Positions 44,147-53,489 of a DNA stretch of 64,000 bases are shown here, piece after piece; position 1 is the first letter of the stretch; every line of letters begins with the position of its first letter. Source of the DNA: JAXDBM01 sp963709485. GTDB lineage: Bacteria > Desulfobacterota > Syntrophia > Syntrophales > Fen-1087. The notes beneath the pieces were generated by a model. The model ran no database searches, was not told the origin of the DNA, and worked only from the letters and a program-made list of their open reading frames with translations. Made by a program: the position numbers and the translations under genes. The stretch covers positions 310,001 to 374,000 of the forward strand of contig CAVPWE010000007.1 of NCBI GenBank assembly GCA_963709485.1, in the 5' to 3' direction.

Positions 44147-45718
44147 TTAGTGTTTGAAGTGCCGGACGCCCGTGAAGATCATAGCCATGCCGTGCTCGTC
44201 GGCGGCCTGGATCGCCTCCTCGTCTCGGACCGATCCCCCGGGCTGGATAATGGCGGTCACGCCCGCTTCGGCGGCCATGTCCACGCCGTCCCGAAAGGGG
44301 AAAAAAGCGTCGGAAGCCAAGACGGTGCCCTGCGTGGGCAATTGGGCCTTCATTTTCGCGATTTTCACGGAGTCGACGCGGCTCATCTGTCCGGCCCCGA
44401 CACCCACAAGCTGGTCTTTCGTCGCGTAGACGATCGCGTTCGACTTGACATGCTTGACGATCCGCCAGGCAAAGTCGAGGGCGTCGTATTCCGCCTCCGT
44501 CGGCTTTCTTCTGGTGACCACCCTTGCCACGTGGATATCGAATTCCCCCCGGTCCCGGTCCTGAACAAGCAGCCCGCCGACGACCCGACGAAAATCGTAG
44601 CCGGTTTCCCCTTTTGCGGGCGCCACCGGGATTTCCAGCACCCGGACGTTCTTTTTCGCGTCCAGGATCGCTTTTGCTTCGTCGTCAAAGGCCGGGGCGA
44701 TGATGACTTCCAGAAAGGTCTTGGCCAGCTCTACCGCCGTTATTTTGTCGACGGGCCGGTTCAGTGCAACGATGCCGCCGAAAGCCGACACGGGGTCCGT
44801 TTCCATGGCCTTTCGGTAGGCGGATGCCAGATTGCTGTCCGACGTAGCCGCACCGCAGGGATTCGCGTGTTTCATGATGACAACGGCCGGCTTTTCGAGG
44901 TCGGAGACGGCCTGCCAGGCCGCGTCGGAATCCATGATGTTGTTGTAGGAGAGTTCCTTCCCCTGGAGCTGGCGGGCGTTGGATACGGCGGAAAGGAGCG
45001 GGTTGTTTTCCCGGTAGAAAGCGGCCATCTGGTGCGGGTTTTCCCCGTAGCGAAGATCCTGGGCGAGGCTGAACTGAACGGTATAGGTGTCCGGAAAGAG
45101 ATGCTTCGCGCTGCCGTCGGCGTTGAGTTTGCCCAGGTAGTTGGAGATTGCCCCGTCGTATCGGGCGGTCATTTGGAAAGTCTTCACGGCAAGGCGGAAA
45201 TTGGTGCCGTCGGAAATGCTCCCGCCGGTTTCCTTCATTTCCTTCAGGATGGCATCGTAATCCGCCGGATCGGTCACGACAGTGACGAAGGGATAGTTCT
45301 TGGCCGCCGCCCGGAGCATGGTCGGCCCCCCGATGTCGATGTTTTCGATCGCCGTCTCCAGGGTGCAGCCTTCCTTTTCCACGGTTTGTTCGAACTGGTA
45401 GAGGTTGACCACCACCATATCGATGAGCCCGATGCCGTGTTCCGACAGGGCTTTCATATGCTCCCCGTTGTCCCGAAGGGCCAGCAGGCCCCCGTGAATT
45501 TTCGGATGCAGGGTTTTCAGCCTCCCGTCCATCATTTCCGGAAAGCCCGTGTAGTCCGAGACGTCCGTCACCTTGATGCCGCTGTTCCGGATCTGGGCCG
45601 CCGTCCCTCCGGTGGAGAGAATCTCGACATTGAAATCCGCCAGCCCCCTGGCAAGCGCGACGATGCCCGCCTTGTCGGTGACGCTGATCAGGGCCCGCGT
45701 GATCCTGTTCAATTTCAT
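44147..45718 (-). CDS. purH: Bifunctional AICAR formyltransferase/IMP cyclohydrolase
   Basis: 523 residues; last two steps of purine synthesis. N-terminal IMP cyclohydrolase domain (ALISVTDKAGIVALARGL, STGGTAAQI, DGRLKTLHPKIHGGLL), then the AICAR formyltransferase domain with KHANPCGAA and DAFFPFRDGVDMAAEAG. ATG 45718 has GAGGTGA six bases upstream; GTG 45727 is an alternative. It lies 32 bases after purD and both are on the minus strand, forming a purine operon. Confidence 0.95.
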   Translation of the reverse strand: MKLNRITRALISVTDKAGIVALARGLADFNVEILSTGGTAAQIRNSGIKVTDVSDYTGFPEMMDGRLKTLHPKIHGGLLALRDNGEHMKALSEHGIGLIDMVVVNLYQFEQTVEKEGCTLETAIENIDIGGPTMLRAAAKNYPFVTVVTDPADYDAILKEMKETGGSISDGTNFRLAVKTFQMTARYDGAISNYLGKLNADGSAKHLFPDTYTVQFSLAQDLRYGENPHQMAAFYRENNPLLSAVSNARQLQGKELSYNNIMDSDAAWQAVSDLEKPAVVIMKHANPCGAATSDSNLASAYRKAMETDPVSAFGGIVALNRPVDKITAVELAKTFLEVIIAPAFDDEAKAILDAKKNVRVLEIPVAPAKGETGYDFRRVVGGLLVQDRDRGEFDIHVARVVTRRKPTEAEYDALDFAWRIVKHVKSNAIVYATKDQLVGVGAGQMSRVDSVKIAKMKAQLPTQGTVLASDAFFPFRDGVDMAAEAGVTAIIQPGGSVRDEEAIQAADEHGMAMIFTGVRHFKH

Positions 45719-45750
45719 GATATTCACCTCTGTGTCATTTAGCGTCTGAT

Positions 45751-47079
45751 TTATATTTCACCCCGGATTGCCTGCATGTGCCGGATGCGCTTTTCGATCA
45801 GGGACGCCGTGCCGATGTCCGGACGGTGATCGACGGGGCCCCGCATGGCGCCGACCGCCTTCTCTGCGATCCGCTCGGCATCCACCAGAGTGCCGGCGAT
45901 TCCCACGACGCCGACAGCGCGCGAAGCGGTCATGTAAAGGCCGTCCGGTCTTTTGTCGACGGAGGAATAGTAAAGCCGTGCCGTGCCCGCGTCTCCGATC
46001 TCGATCCTCGCGGATGTGGACCGGGCGTCGGGATGGTCCTTGGGAAGCCCGTATCCCCGGGGGACGACATACTTGCAGACCGTCGCCCGCTTCTCGAATT
46101 CAATGGACAGGCGGTCCAGCGTGCCGTCAATGACGGCGCGGCAGACGTCCACGAAATCCGTCTTGAGCAGCGGCAGGATGTTCATCGCCTCGGGGTCGCC
46201 GAAGCGCGCGTTGTACTCCAGAAGCCGGACGCCGTTTTTCGTGACGATGAAACCGCCGTACATGACGCCCTTGTAATAATCCCCGGTCTCCCGGTAAATC
46301 GCCTCGGCCACTTTTTGCGTGATCGCCAGGCCCTCGGCGATATCCTCACGCTTCAGGAAGGGTAGGCTGTGGTTTTCGCAGGAGTAGGAGCCCATGCCGC
46401 CCGTATTCGGACCCCGGTCGCCGGCGAAGCGCCGCTTGTGATCCTGGACAGGCGGGGTGGCGATAACGGTCTTGCCGTCACAGAGGCACTGCAGGGAGAA
46501 CTCTTCGCCTTCGAGCTTTTCCTCGACCGTGACGCTGGCATGATCCCTCAGGATATCGAAACAATAGGCCAGCGCCTCCCTCCTGGTCTGGAAATGATCT
46601 CCCTGCACCATGACGCCCTTGCCGCCGGTGAGGCCGTCTGGTTTGACAACGATGCCCTCCAGCTCTTCCAGAAAGGCCTCGATCCCCCCGGGTGATGAAA
46701 AATTCCTGAATCTTGGATTTCCGGGTATGCCGTACTTTTCGACTATGTCGCGGGTGAAGGACTTGGACGTCTCCAGCCGCGCGAGGCTTTTCGTCGGACC
46801 CACGGAGGGTATCCCCGCCTTCTGCAGTGCATCCACAATGCCGTTGTTCAGGGGATCCTCCGGGCCGATAACGGCAAATTCGATCCGCTGCGCCTCGGCA
46901 AAGGAGACAATGGATGCCGGATCGCCATAACTCCCCATGAGGATCTTTTCGGAAAGTGAGGCGATGCCCGGATTGTTGGATTTCATGAAGGCATAAAGGA
47001 GGGGTCGATGCTTCGACCGGGCGATCGCCTCTGCGATGGCGTGCTCCCGGGCCCCGTTGCCGATTAAAAGGATATTCAT
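45751..47079 (-). CDS. purD: Phosphoribosylamine-glycine ligase
   Basis: 442 residues; ATP-grasp enzyme of purine synthesis (phosphoribosylamine plus glycine). N-terminal ILLIGNGAREHAIAEAIA, then VGPTKSLARLETSKSFTR, VVKPDGLTGGKGVMVQ, RRFAGDRGPNTGGMGSYS and LLEYNARFGDPEAM are PurD motifs. ATG 47079 with GGGGGAG upstream is preferred over a start seven residues earlier. It precedes purH on the minus strand and is divergent from the panE-like gene. Confidence 0.93.
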   Translation of the reverse strand: MNILLIGNGAREHAIAEAIARSKHRPLLYAFMKSNNPGIASLSEKILMGSYGDPASIVSFAEAQRIEFAVIGPEDPLNNGIVDALQKAGIPSVGPTKSLARLETSKSFTRDIVEKYGIPGNPRFRNFSSPGGIEAFLEELEGIVVKPDGLTGGKGVMVQGDHFQTRREALAYCFDILRDHASVTVEEKLEGEEFSLQCLCDGKTVIATPPVQDHKRRFAGDRGPNTGGMGSYSCENHSLPFLKREDIAEGLAITQKVAEAIYRETGDYYKGVMYGGFIVTKNGVRLLEYNARFGDPEAMNILPLLKTDFVDVCRAVIDGTLDRLSIEFEKRATVCKYVVPRGYGLPKDHPDARSTSARIEIGDAGTARLYYSSVDKRPDGLYMTASRAVGVVGIAGTLVDAERIAEKAVGAMRGPVDHRPDIGTASLIEKRIRHMQAIRGEI

Positions 47080-47235
47080 GGTGGCGCTCCCCCGTTTCAT
47101 TTATTCGAGTTCCCCGGCGAGGAGAAAGGGCAGGAAAGAGACCATCTTCAATATCGAAAAAAACGGGTTCCGTCAAATAAATCTAAGCGGGCAATCGCAT
47201 GAACAATGCTGTGGAAAAAATGAGCTTGAAGTTCA

Positions 47236-47259
47236 TTGAGATATTGGATTAAATCTCAA
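47236..47259. repeat. Inverted repeat between purD and the panE-like gene
   Basis: TTGAGAT (47236-47242) and ATCTCAA (47253-47259) are 7-base arms with a 10-base centre. It lies 35 bases before the start of the panE-like gene in an AT-rich divergent promoter region and might be an operator. Confidence 0.35.
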
Positions 47260-47293
47260 AAAATGACAGTATTTTAACGGGAGGGACAGGAAG

Positions 47294-48226
47294 ATGAAAT
47301 CAGCCATCAAGAGCATTTCCATCATCGGGGCGGGTGCGCTCGGGGCCGTCTATGGGAGCATCTTTTACGAAATGGACAGGGATTGCGTTTCCTTCATCGC
47401 CTCCGGCGAGCGTCTGGAGCGGCTCCGCGGAGAAGGCGTGGTTGTCAACGACAGGCCGTACTTCATACCCGTTCTTCCACCGGGGGGGCCGTCTCCGCCC
47501 GCCGATCTCATGGTCATTGCCGTCAAGCACCACCACCTGGATGCGGCAATCGGGGAAATGAAAAGCCGGATCGGCCCGAAAACGATCATCATCTCCGTCA
47601 TGAACGGAATCGAAAGCGAGGAGCGGATCGGCGCTGCCTGCGGCATGGAGAAGGTTCTCTATGCCCTCAACATGGGGATCGACGCACTTCGGGAGGGCAA
47701 CCGGGTTACCTTCACGACGCTGGGAAAAATCTTTTTCGGGGAGGCGCAAAACCCGGTCATCACGGAGCGGGTCGCCCGCGTTCGAGCGCTGTTTGACCGG
47801 GCGGGAATCACCTGTGAAACCCCGCCCGACATGATTCGCACCCTCTGGTGGAAGTTCCTGGTCAACGTCGGCATCAACCAGGCCTCGGCCGTGCTGCGGG
47901 CGCCTTACGGTGTTTTCCAGACCTCTCCGGAGGCCCGCGGCCTCATGGAGTCGGCCATGCGGGAGGTGATCCTGATTGCGGGGGCGGCCGGCGTCAACCT
48001 GACGGAGCGGGACATCACGGAATTCTACAAGGTGCTGTCCACCCTCGGCCCGAACGGGAAGACCTCCATGCTGCAGGACGTGGAGGCCGGCAGAAAGACG
48101 GAGGTGGACATGCTGGCCGGGAGGGTCATCGCGCTGGGAAAACGGTATGACGTCCCGACGCCGGTCAACCAGCGGCTGTACGATTCGATCCGGGCAATAG
48201 AAACGGCAAAAGGCGTCCCGGCTTGA
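47294..48226 (+). CDS. 2-dehydropantoate 2-reductase-family protein
   Basis: 310 residues. Rossmann motif IIGAGALGAVYGSIF, then VIAVKHHHLDAAI, ISVMNGIESEERIG and the C-terminal WWKFLVNVGINQASAVLRAP and GRKTEVDMLAGRVIALG match ketopantoate reductases. Possible role in pantothenate/CoA synthesis (PanE), but paralogues of this family act on other 2-keto acids. GGAGGGACAGG precedes ATG 47294. Confidence 0.82.
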   Translation: MKSAIKSISIIGAGALGAVYGSIFYEMDRDCVSFIASGERLERLRGEGVVVNDRPYFIPVLPPGGPSPPADLMVIAVKHHHLDAAIGEMKSRIGPKTIIISVMNGIESEERIGAACGMEKVLYALNMGIDALREGNRVTFTTLGKIFFGEAQNPVITERVARVRALFDRAGITCETPPDMIRTLWWKFLVNVGINQASAVLRAPYGVFQTSPEARGLMESAMREVILIAGAAGVNLTERDITEFYKVLSTLGPNGKTSMLQDVEAGRKTEVDMLAGRVIALGKRYDVPTPVNQRLYDSIRAIETAKGVPA

Positions 48227-48420
48227 ACAAATCAACATCTTTCTGGTTCGTTTTTAGGTTTCACCTCTTTGCTGCGGACTGCGAATTCCCGCGAAGCCCC
48301 ACAGATCCGAATGCCCGCGAGCCTTCAACAGGAAGCATTTAAGACGGGCACGGAAAGGGAGGTCCCGCCTGTCAGGACGAAACGGCCTGTAAACAAGGAT
48401 GGTGCGGTTTCGATTGCGGG

Positions 48421-50226
48421 TCAGCGTTTTTCGGGCCGGGTGTGTGCGGCCATGTCCAGCTTGCGCAGGCGGATGTTCAGCGGCGTGATTTCCACAAGCT
48501 CGTCTTCCGCGATAAACTCGATGGACTGGTCCAGGGACAGGAGACGCGACGGCCGCAGGGTTACCGTGGCTTCGGCCGTGGAGCTCCGGATGTTGGTAAG
48601 CTTCTTCTCCTTGACGATGTTGACGTTAAGGTCCCCCGTACGGTTCCGCTCGCCGAGGATCATCCCGCCGTAGACGTCCGTTCCGACGCTGACGAACATT
48701 TCCCCGCGGTCCGCCATGGCCAGGCTGGCGTAGGTGGTGACCCTGCCTGTCCGGTCCGCGACAAGGGCGCCGCTGACCCGCTGGGCAACGGGTCCCGCCC
48801 AGGATTCATAGCCCTCGAAAAGGGTGTTCATCACACCGGCCCCCTTGGTGTCCGTCAGGAAATGGCTTCGGAAACCGATCAGTCCCCGGGAAGGGATGAT
48901 GAACTCCAAATTGACCCGGCCGCTTCCGCGGTTGACCAGGTTTGTCATGCGCCCCCTGCGGGCGGCCAGCTTTTCCGTCAGGATCCCGATGAATTCCTCG
49001 GGAACGTCCAGGAACAGGCATTCAAACGGTTCCAGGACTTTCCCGTTTTCCTTCCGGGTGATGACCTGGGGCCGGGACACCATGCACTCATAACCTTCCC
49101 GGCGCATCGTTTCGATCAGCACCGCCATCTGCAGTTCCCCCCGGCCGCGGATCTCAAAGGCATCCTTTCTCTCCAGCGGAACGAACCGGAGGGCCACGTT
49201 CCTCAGAGCCTCTTTTTCCAGCCGGTCCCGCAAGTGCCGCGATGTGAGATACTTCCCTTCTTTTCCGGCAAAGGGCCCGTTGTTCACATAAAAAATCATG
49301 GAAACGGTCGGTTCATCGACGCGAATTCGCGGAAGCGGACGGGGTTCCTCCAAGGCTGCAACCGTGTCGCCGATATTCACGGAGTCAACGCCGGCAAAGG
49401 CCACAATGTCGCCGGCTTCAGCGCGCTCCACCACTTTTCTCTGCAGGCCCTGGAAGGTGTAGAGGGCGGAAAAGCGGATCCCCGGTATCGCATTCCCCTC
49501 TCGACAGAGGGTATATCCCCGGTTCATTTCCAGGACGCCGTTCATCAGACGGCCGATGGCAAGCTGTCCCACGTAGGGGTCATAGTCGAGGTTGGTCACC
49601 AGGAACTGCGTTGTTTCCCCGTCATCGCCTTCGGGGCCGGGGATCCTCTCCAGGATCGTCTCGAATAGGGGGATAAGATCCGTGGAACCGTCGCCGGGCC
49701 GGCGGTGGGCGATGCCGGCTTTGGCGTTGGTGTAAAGCACGGGGAATTCAATCTGTCTCTCGTCCGCATCGAGGTCGATGAACAGGTCGTAGACCTCAGT
49801 GAGAACTTCATCCAGACGGGCATCGCCCCGGTCGATCTTGTTGATGACCAGGATGAGGGGGAGTTTGCCGGCCAGCGCTTTCTTCACGACAAAGCGCGTT
49901 TGCGGAAGAGGCCCCTCGCTGGCATCGACCAGCAGGATCGCTCCGTCCACCATGCTGAGGCCCCGTTCCACTTCGCCGCCGAAATCGGCGTGACCCGGCG
50001 TGTCGACGATGTTGATTTTGATGCCGCGGTACCTTATGGCCGTGTTCTTCGCCATGATGGTGATGCCGCGCTCTTTCTCCAGGTCCATGGAATCCATCAC
50101 CCGATCCTCCACGACCTGGTGCGCCCGAAAGGTACCGGTCTGCCTGAGCATGGCATCGACCAGAGTTGTCTTGCCGTGATCGACATGGGAGATGATGGCA
50201 ATATTTCGAATGGTTGATTTTCTCAT
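48421..50226 (-). CDS. typA: Ribosome-associated translational GTPase TypA/BipA
   Basis: 601 residues. GTPase motifs ISHVDHGKTTLVDAML, DTPGHADFGGEVER and NKIDRGDAR, followed by the EF-G-like domains II, III and V and the TypA C-terminal domain. Length matches the usual 600-615 residues. It aids ribosome assembly and stress adaptation. Flanking intergenic gaps of about 190 bases hold nothing I could identify. Confidence 0.95.
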   Translation of the reverse strand: MRKSTIRNIAIISHVDHGKTTLVDAMLRQTGTFRAHQVVEDRVMDSMDLEKERGITIMAKNTAIRYRGIKINIVDTPGHADFGGEVERGLSMVDGAILLVDASEGPLPQTRFVVKKALAGKLPLILVINKIDRGDARLDEVLTEVYDLFIDLDADERQIEFPVLYTNAKAGIAHRRPGDGSTDLIPLFETILERIPGPEGDDGETTQFLVTNLDYDPYVGQLAIGRLMNGVLEMNRGYTLCREGNAIPGIRFSALYTFQGLQRKVVERAEAGDIVAFAGVDSVNIGDTVAALEEPRPLPRIRVDEPTVSMIFYVNNGPFAGKEGKYLTSRHLRDRLEKEALRNVALRFVPLERKDAFEIRGRGELQMAVLIETMRREGYECMVSRPQVITRKENGKVLEPFECLFLDVPEEFIGILTEKLAARRGRMTNLVNRGSGRVNLEFIIPSRGLIGFRSHFLTDTKGAGVMNTLFEGYESWAGPVAQRVSGALVADRTGRVTTYASLAMADRGEMFVSVGTDVYGGMILGERNRTGDLNVNIVKEKKLTNIRSSTAEATVTLRPSRLLSLDQSIEFIAEDELVEITPLNIRLRKLDMAAHTRPEKR

Positions 50227-50419
50227 GGGGCCATCCTAATGCAAGACGGCCCATTCTGCAACCCAAACGATCGGGAGTTGATAATAAAGCCTTGACAGAT
50301 CCTGCCGCCTTCCTTAGAAAATACATGATATCAATATGATATTCATCGGAAGCCAAAAGCGTTGGGGCTCGGAAAGTCAGCAGGGCGGTCGAACCGGATC
50401 GTGAGGAGGCATGACGATC

Positions 50420-50788
50420 ATGCTCTCAAAATTATTGGCGGACCTCACTCTGATATTGCATTTGGTTTTTATCCTCTTTGCCTTGTTCGGCGGTCTGCTT
50501 GTTCTCTGCAGGCGATGGATGTTCTGGATTCATCTGCCCGTGCTGCTCTGGGCATCTCTGGTTAATCTCGCGGGGTGGACCTGTCCGCTGACCCCGATCG
50601 AGAACGCACTCCGTTCTTTGGCCGGGCAGGCCGGCTATTCGGGGGGATTTGTCGAGCATTACATCATGCCGCTGGTCTACCCGGCCATCATGTCCCGGGA
50701 CATTGAGATCATCTCCGGGTTTCTGGTCCTCGTATGGAACGGCCTGGTGTATGCTTTCGTGATGTTCCGGAGGAGGCGCCTTCGTTGA
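50420..50788 (+). CDS. DUF2784 family membrane protein
   Basis: 122 residues from ATG 50420; an ATG at 50411 in frame is only one base from AGGAGG (50404-50409), so the later one has better spacing. The DUF2784 pattern is clear: ADLTLILHLVFILFALFGG, HLPVLLWASLVNLAGWTCPL and LTPIENALRSLAGQAGYSGG. Three or four membrane segments. Function unknown. Confidence 0.85.
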   Translation: MLSKLLADLTLILHLVFILFALFGGLLVLCRRWMFWIHLPVLLWASLVNLAGWTCPLTPIENALRSLAGQAGYSGGFVEHYIMPLVYPAIMSRDIEIISGFLVLVWNGLVYAFVMFRRRRLR

Positions 50789-50917
50789 ACGTCAGGCCAT
50801 CCGCAGAACCCCGATTCCCGGGACGGCCGGCTGACGGACGACGCAACGGGGAAATGATTTGTCAATTCATGGCGAAGTCTGATAGATTGGATCGACTTTT
50901 CAAAGGAATTGCCTTTT

Positions 50918-52183
50918 GTGTTGAACGACCTGATGACCGTCAAATTCATTCTGCTGATTTTTCTGTTTCTGCTGTCCGGTTTTTTTTCCAGCTCCGAGGC
51001 GGCGTTCTTTTCGCTGACGCCCCTGCACCTTCACAAGATGCGGGAAGAGCGGTACCCATTTCTCTCCTCTGTGCAGGCCCTTCTGAAGTGCCCGCGAAGG
51101 CTTCTCATCACGATTCTCGTCGGGAATGAAGCGGTCAACATCACCATTTCCGCGGTGGCGGCATCTCTTTTTATCTATCTTCTCGGCGCGAAAGGGCAGT
51201 GGGTTACGATTGCGGTGACGACACCCCTGCTGCTCATCTTCGGCGAGGCCGTTCCTAAAACATTCGCCGTTACCCATCCCATGCGGTTCGCCGCCTTCCT
51301 TTCGCCCTTTCTGCTGACATTCGCCGGGCTGGGACGCCCGATTGTCTGGGTCCTTGACCGGATATCCGGATTCATCGTTTCCCTGTTTCCGGGTCATCTG
51401 CAAAACCGGCGCACCGTTCTGACAGAGGAGGAATTCAAGACCCTGATCGATGCCGGCGAACAGGAAGGTGCGCTGGAACCGGCTCAGCGCGATCTGATTC
51501 ACAGGGTTTTCGAACTGGGGGATACCACCGTTGCCGAGGTGATGATTCCCAGAGTCGATATGTTCTGCCTGCCCCTTTCGATGAGCCGGGAGGATATGGA
51601 AAAAGAGATTATCAGGGCCCGTCATGAACGGATTCCGGTCTATGGCGTGGACCGGGACGATATTTTGGGTATCCTGTATGCCCGGGACCTGCTGGAAGAC
51701 ATCGCCGGAAGACAGAAGTCCCTTTCCGTAGAGAAGATGCTGCGGAGGCCCTATTTCGTGCCTGAGGAGAAAACCGCCGGGAGCATTCTCAGAGATTTTC
51801 AGGACCGGCATGCACAGATGGCAATCGTAGTGGACGAATACGGCGGCATATCGGGACTGGTAACCCTGGAGGACATACTCGAAAACCTTTTCGAGAATAT
51901 TTATGATCGGTCCGGAACGAGGGAAGCGCTCTGGCAGAAAATCAATGACAGCACCTGGACAGCGTCCGGGAAAATGCCCATGGATGACTTGATCGAACTG
52001 GTGTCCCTGCCGGCACCCGAAAATGATTTTGACACACTCGGCGGTTTCGTCTTCCATCTGTTCGGCAGATTGCCTTTGCGGGGAGAGTCGGTTGCCTATG
52101 GCGGATTCGTTTTCAGAGTAGAGAAAATGGGCCGGGCGCGGATCCTGAGAGTCAGAATTGGAAGGGAGCCCGATCATGGATAA
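50918..52183 (+). CDS. CNNM/CorC-HlyC family transporter-like protein 1
   Basis: About 421 residues: N-terminal CNNM (DUF21) membrane domain, two CBS domains (VAEVMIPRVDMFCLPLSMSR and AGSILRDFQDRHAQMAIVVD) and the C-terminal CorC_HlyC domain (GGFVFHLFGRLPLRGESV). Such proteins are linked to Mg2+ or other cation transport. The start is uncertain: GTG 50918, TTG 50909 and ATG 50933 are all in frame; AAAGGA lies 12 bases before 50918. It overlaps its paralogue. Confidence 0.88.
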   Translation: MLNDLMTVKFILLIFLFLLSGFFSSSEAAFFSLTPLHLHKMREERYPFLSSVQALLKCPRRLLITILVGNEAVNITISAVAASLFIYLLGAKGQWVTIAVTTPLLLIFGEAVPKTFAVTHPMRFAAFLSPFLLTFAGLGRPIVWVLDRISGFIVSLFPGHLQNRRTVLTEEEFKTLIDAGEQEGALEPAQRDLIHRVFELGDTTVAEVMIPRVDMFCLPLSMSREDMEKEIIRARHERIPVYGVDRDDILGILYARDLLEDIAGRQKSLSVEKMLRRPYFVPEEKTAGSILRDFQDRHAQMAIVVDEYGGISGLVTLEDILENLFENIYDRSGTREALWQKINDSTWTASGKMPMDDLIELVSLPAPENDFDTLGGFVFHLFGRLPLRGESVAYGGFVFRVEKMGRARILRVRIGREPDHG

Positions 52184-53471
52184 TCTCCTGACCCTCTTTC
52201 TGATCCTCTTTTGTCTGTTCCTCGAAGGAATATTTTCCGGAGGAGAACTGGCCCTCGTGGCCTCGGACATCAACATCATCAGGCAGCGGGCGCAAGGCGG
52301 TTCCCGAAGGGACAACAAAACACTGAAACTGATGGAAAACCCGCATTGGTTCCTGGCCACGACACTGACGGGGACCAACCTGTGCGTCGTGACCGCGACG
52401 ACCCTGGCCACCGCTTTTTTCATCTCGCTGTTCGGTCCGGCGAAGGGCGCGGCCATTTCTATTGCCGTGATGATTCCAACCCTGCTGATCCTGGGTGAGA
52501 TCATACCCAAGAGCCTCTTCCAGCAGCATGCGGAGTTTGTCGCGCCGAAGCTGGCCTGGTTCATCTGGTCGGCCTCCTGGATCCTGTTTCCGGTGGTATT
52601 TCTGATTTCCAGGATTTCCCGGGGAACGGTCAGAATTTCAACGGGGGATCAGGGCGTGAAGGGCGCTTCCTACATTACCCGGGACGGTCTGAAATATATC
52701 CTGAAACGTCACGGGGAGGGAAGCGATATGCTGAGCGGCGAAAAAGACATGGTCCGGCACATCTTTGATTTTTCGGAGGTGTCGGTTGACCGGATCATGG
52801 TACCGCTGTCCATGATGGTGGCGTTGCCCGTGACGGCGACAATCCGGGAGGCCGCTTCCCTCGTAGCGGAAAAGAAATGCCTGAGGGTGCCCATCTACCA
52901 GGAGAATATTTTGAATATTATCGGGATCCTTCACTATTTCGACCTGCTGGAGGCCCTTCACGGAGCTTCGGAGGGTTCTGCGGGAGATCGGGAAAGCATC
53001 AAACCGCTCCTGCGACCGGCCGCCCTCTATGTACCGGAGAACAAGCCGGCCAAGGATCTGTTGCTCGAATTGCAGAACACGAGGGAGAGAATGGCCGTGG
53101 TCGTGGATGAGTACGGCGGCGCCGTCGGCATCGTAACAATAGATGACATTCTGGAACCCATCGTCGGTGAAATCCACGATGAGTTCGACAGCGGCGTGAT
53201 TCTGCATAAGAGGATCGCGGCCGGAAAGTATCTGTTCAATGCCCGGATCAGCCTCGAACGGATGAAAGCGCTGATCCCGGCGGAAATGCCAAAGGGGAAC
53301 TTCGATACCCTGGGCGGATTCCTGCTCCATCGCATGGGGCGAATTCCAAAAAGAAAAGAGATCTATCGGAGTGGAGACATACTGTTTGTCATTGAGGATG
53401 TGGATTTGAAATCCATTCGGGAAGTTCTGGTAATCTTTCCGGCCGGTCTGGACAGGATCCAGGGCAATTGA
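52176..53471 (+). CDS. CNNM/CorC-HlyC family transporter-like protein 2
   Basis: 431 residues, same architecture as the preceding gene: DUF21 membrane domain (GEIIPKSLFQQHAEFVAPKL), CBS pair (VDRIMVPLSMMVALPVTATI, ERMAVVVDEYGGAVGIVTID) and CorC_HlyC domain. ATG 52176 has GAAGGGA eight bases upstream and overlaps the stop of the first gene. The two likely work as a heteromer. Confidence 0.9.
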   Translation: MDNLLTLFLILFCLFLEGIFSGGELALVASDINIIRQRAQGGSRRDNKTLKLMENPHWFLATTLTGTNLCVVTATTLATAFFISLFGPAKGAAISIAVMIPTLLILGEIIPKSLFQQHAEFVAPKLAWFIWSASWILFPVVFLISRISRGTVRISTGDQGVKGASYITRDGLKYILKRHGEGSDMLSGEKDMVRHIFDFSEVSVDRIMVPLSMMVALPVTATIREAASLVAEKKCLRVPIYQENILNIIGILHYFDLLEALHGASEGSAGDRESIKPLLRPAALYVPENKPAKDLLLELQNTRERMAVVVDEYGGAVGIVTIDDILEPIVGEIHDEFDSGVILHKRIAAGKYLFNARISLERMKALIPAEMPKGNFDTLGGFLLHRMGRIPKRKEIYRSGDILFVIEDVDLKSIREVLVIFPAGLDRIQGN

Positions 53472-53489
53472 TGGAAATGGGTGAATGTC

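Noticed and set aside
44000..45742. Plus-strand open frame of 580 codons opposite purH
   Set aside because: purH on the minus strand is unmistakable; the plus-strand product has no domain and overlaps the end of the gene at 43759.
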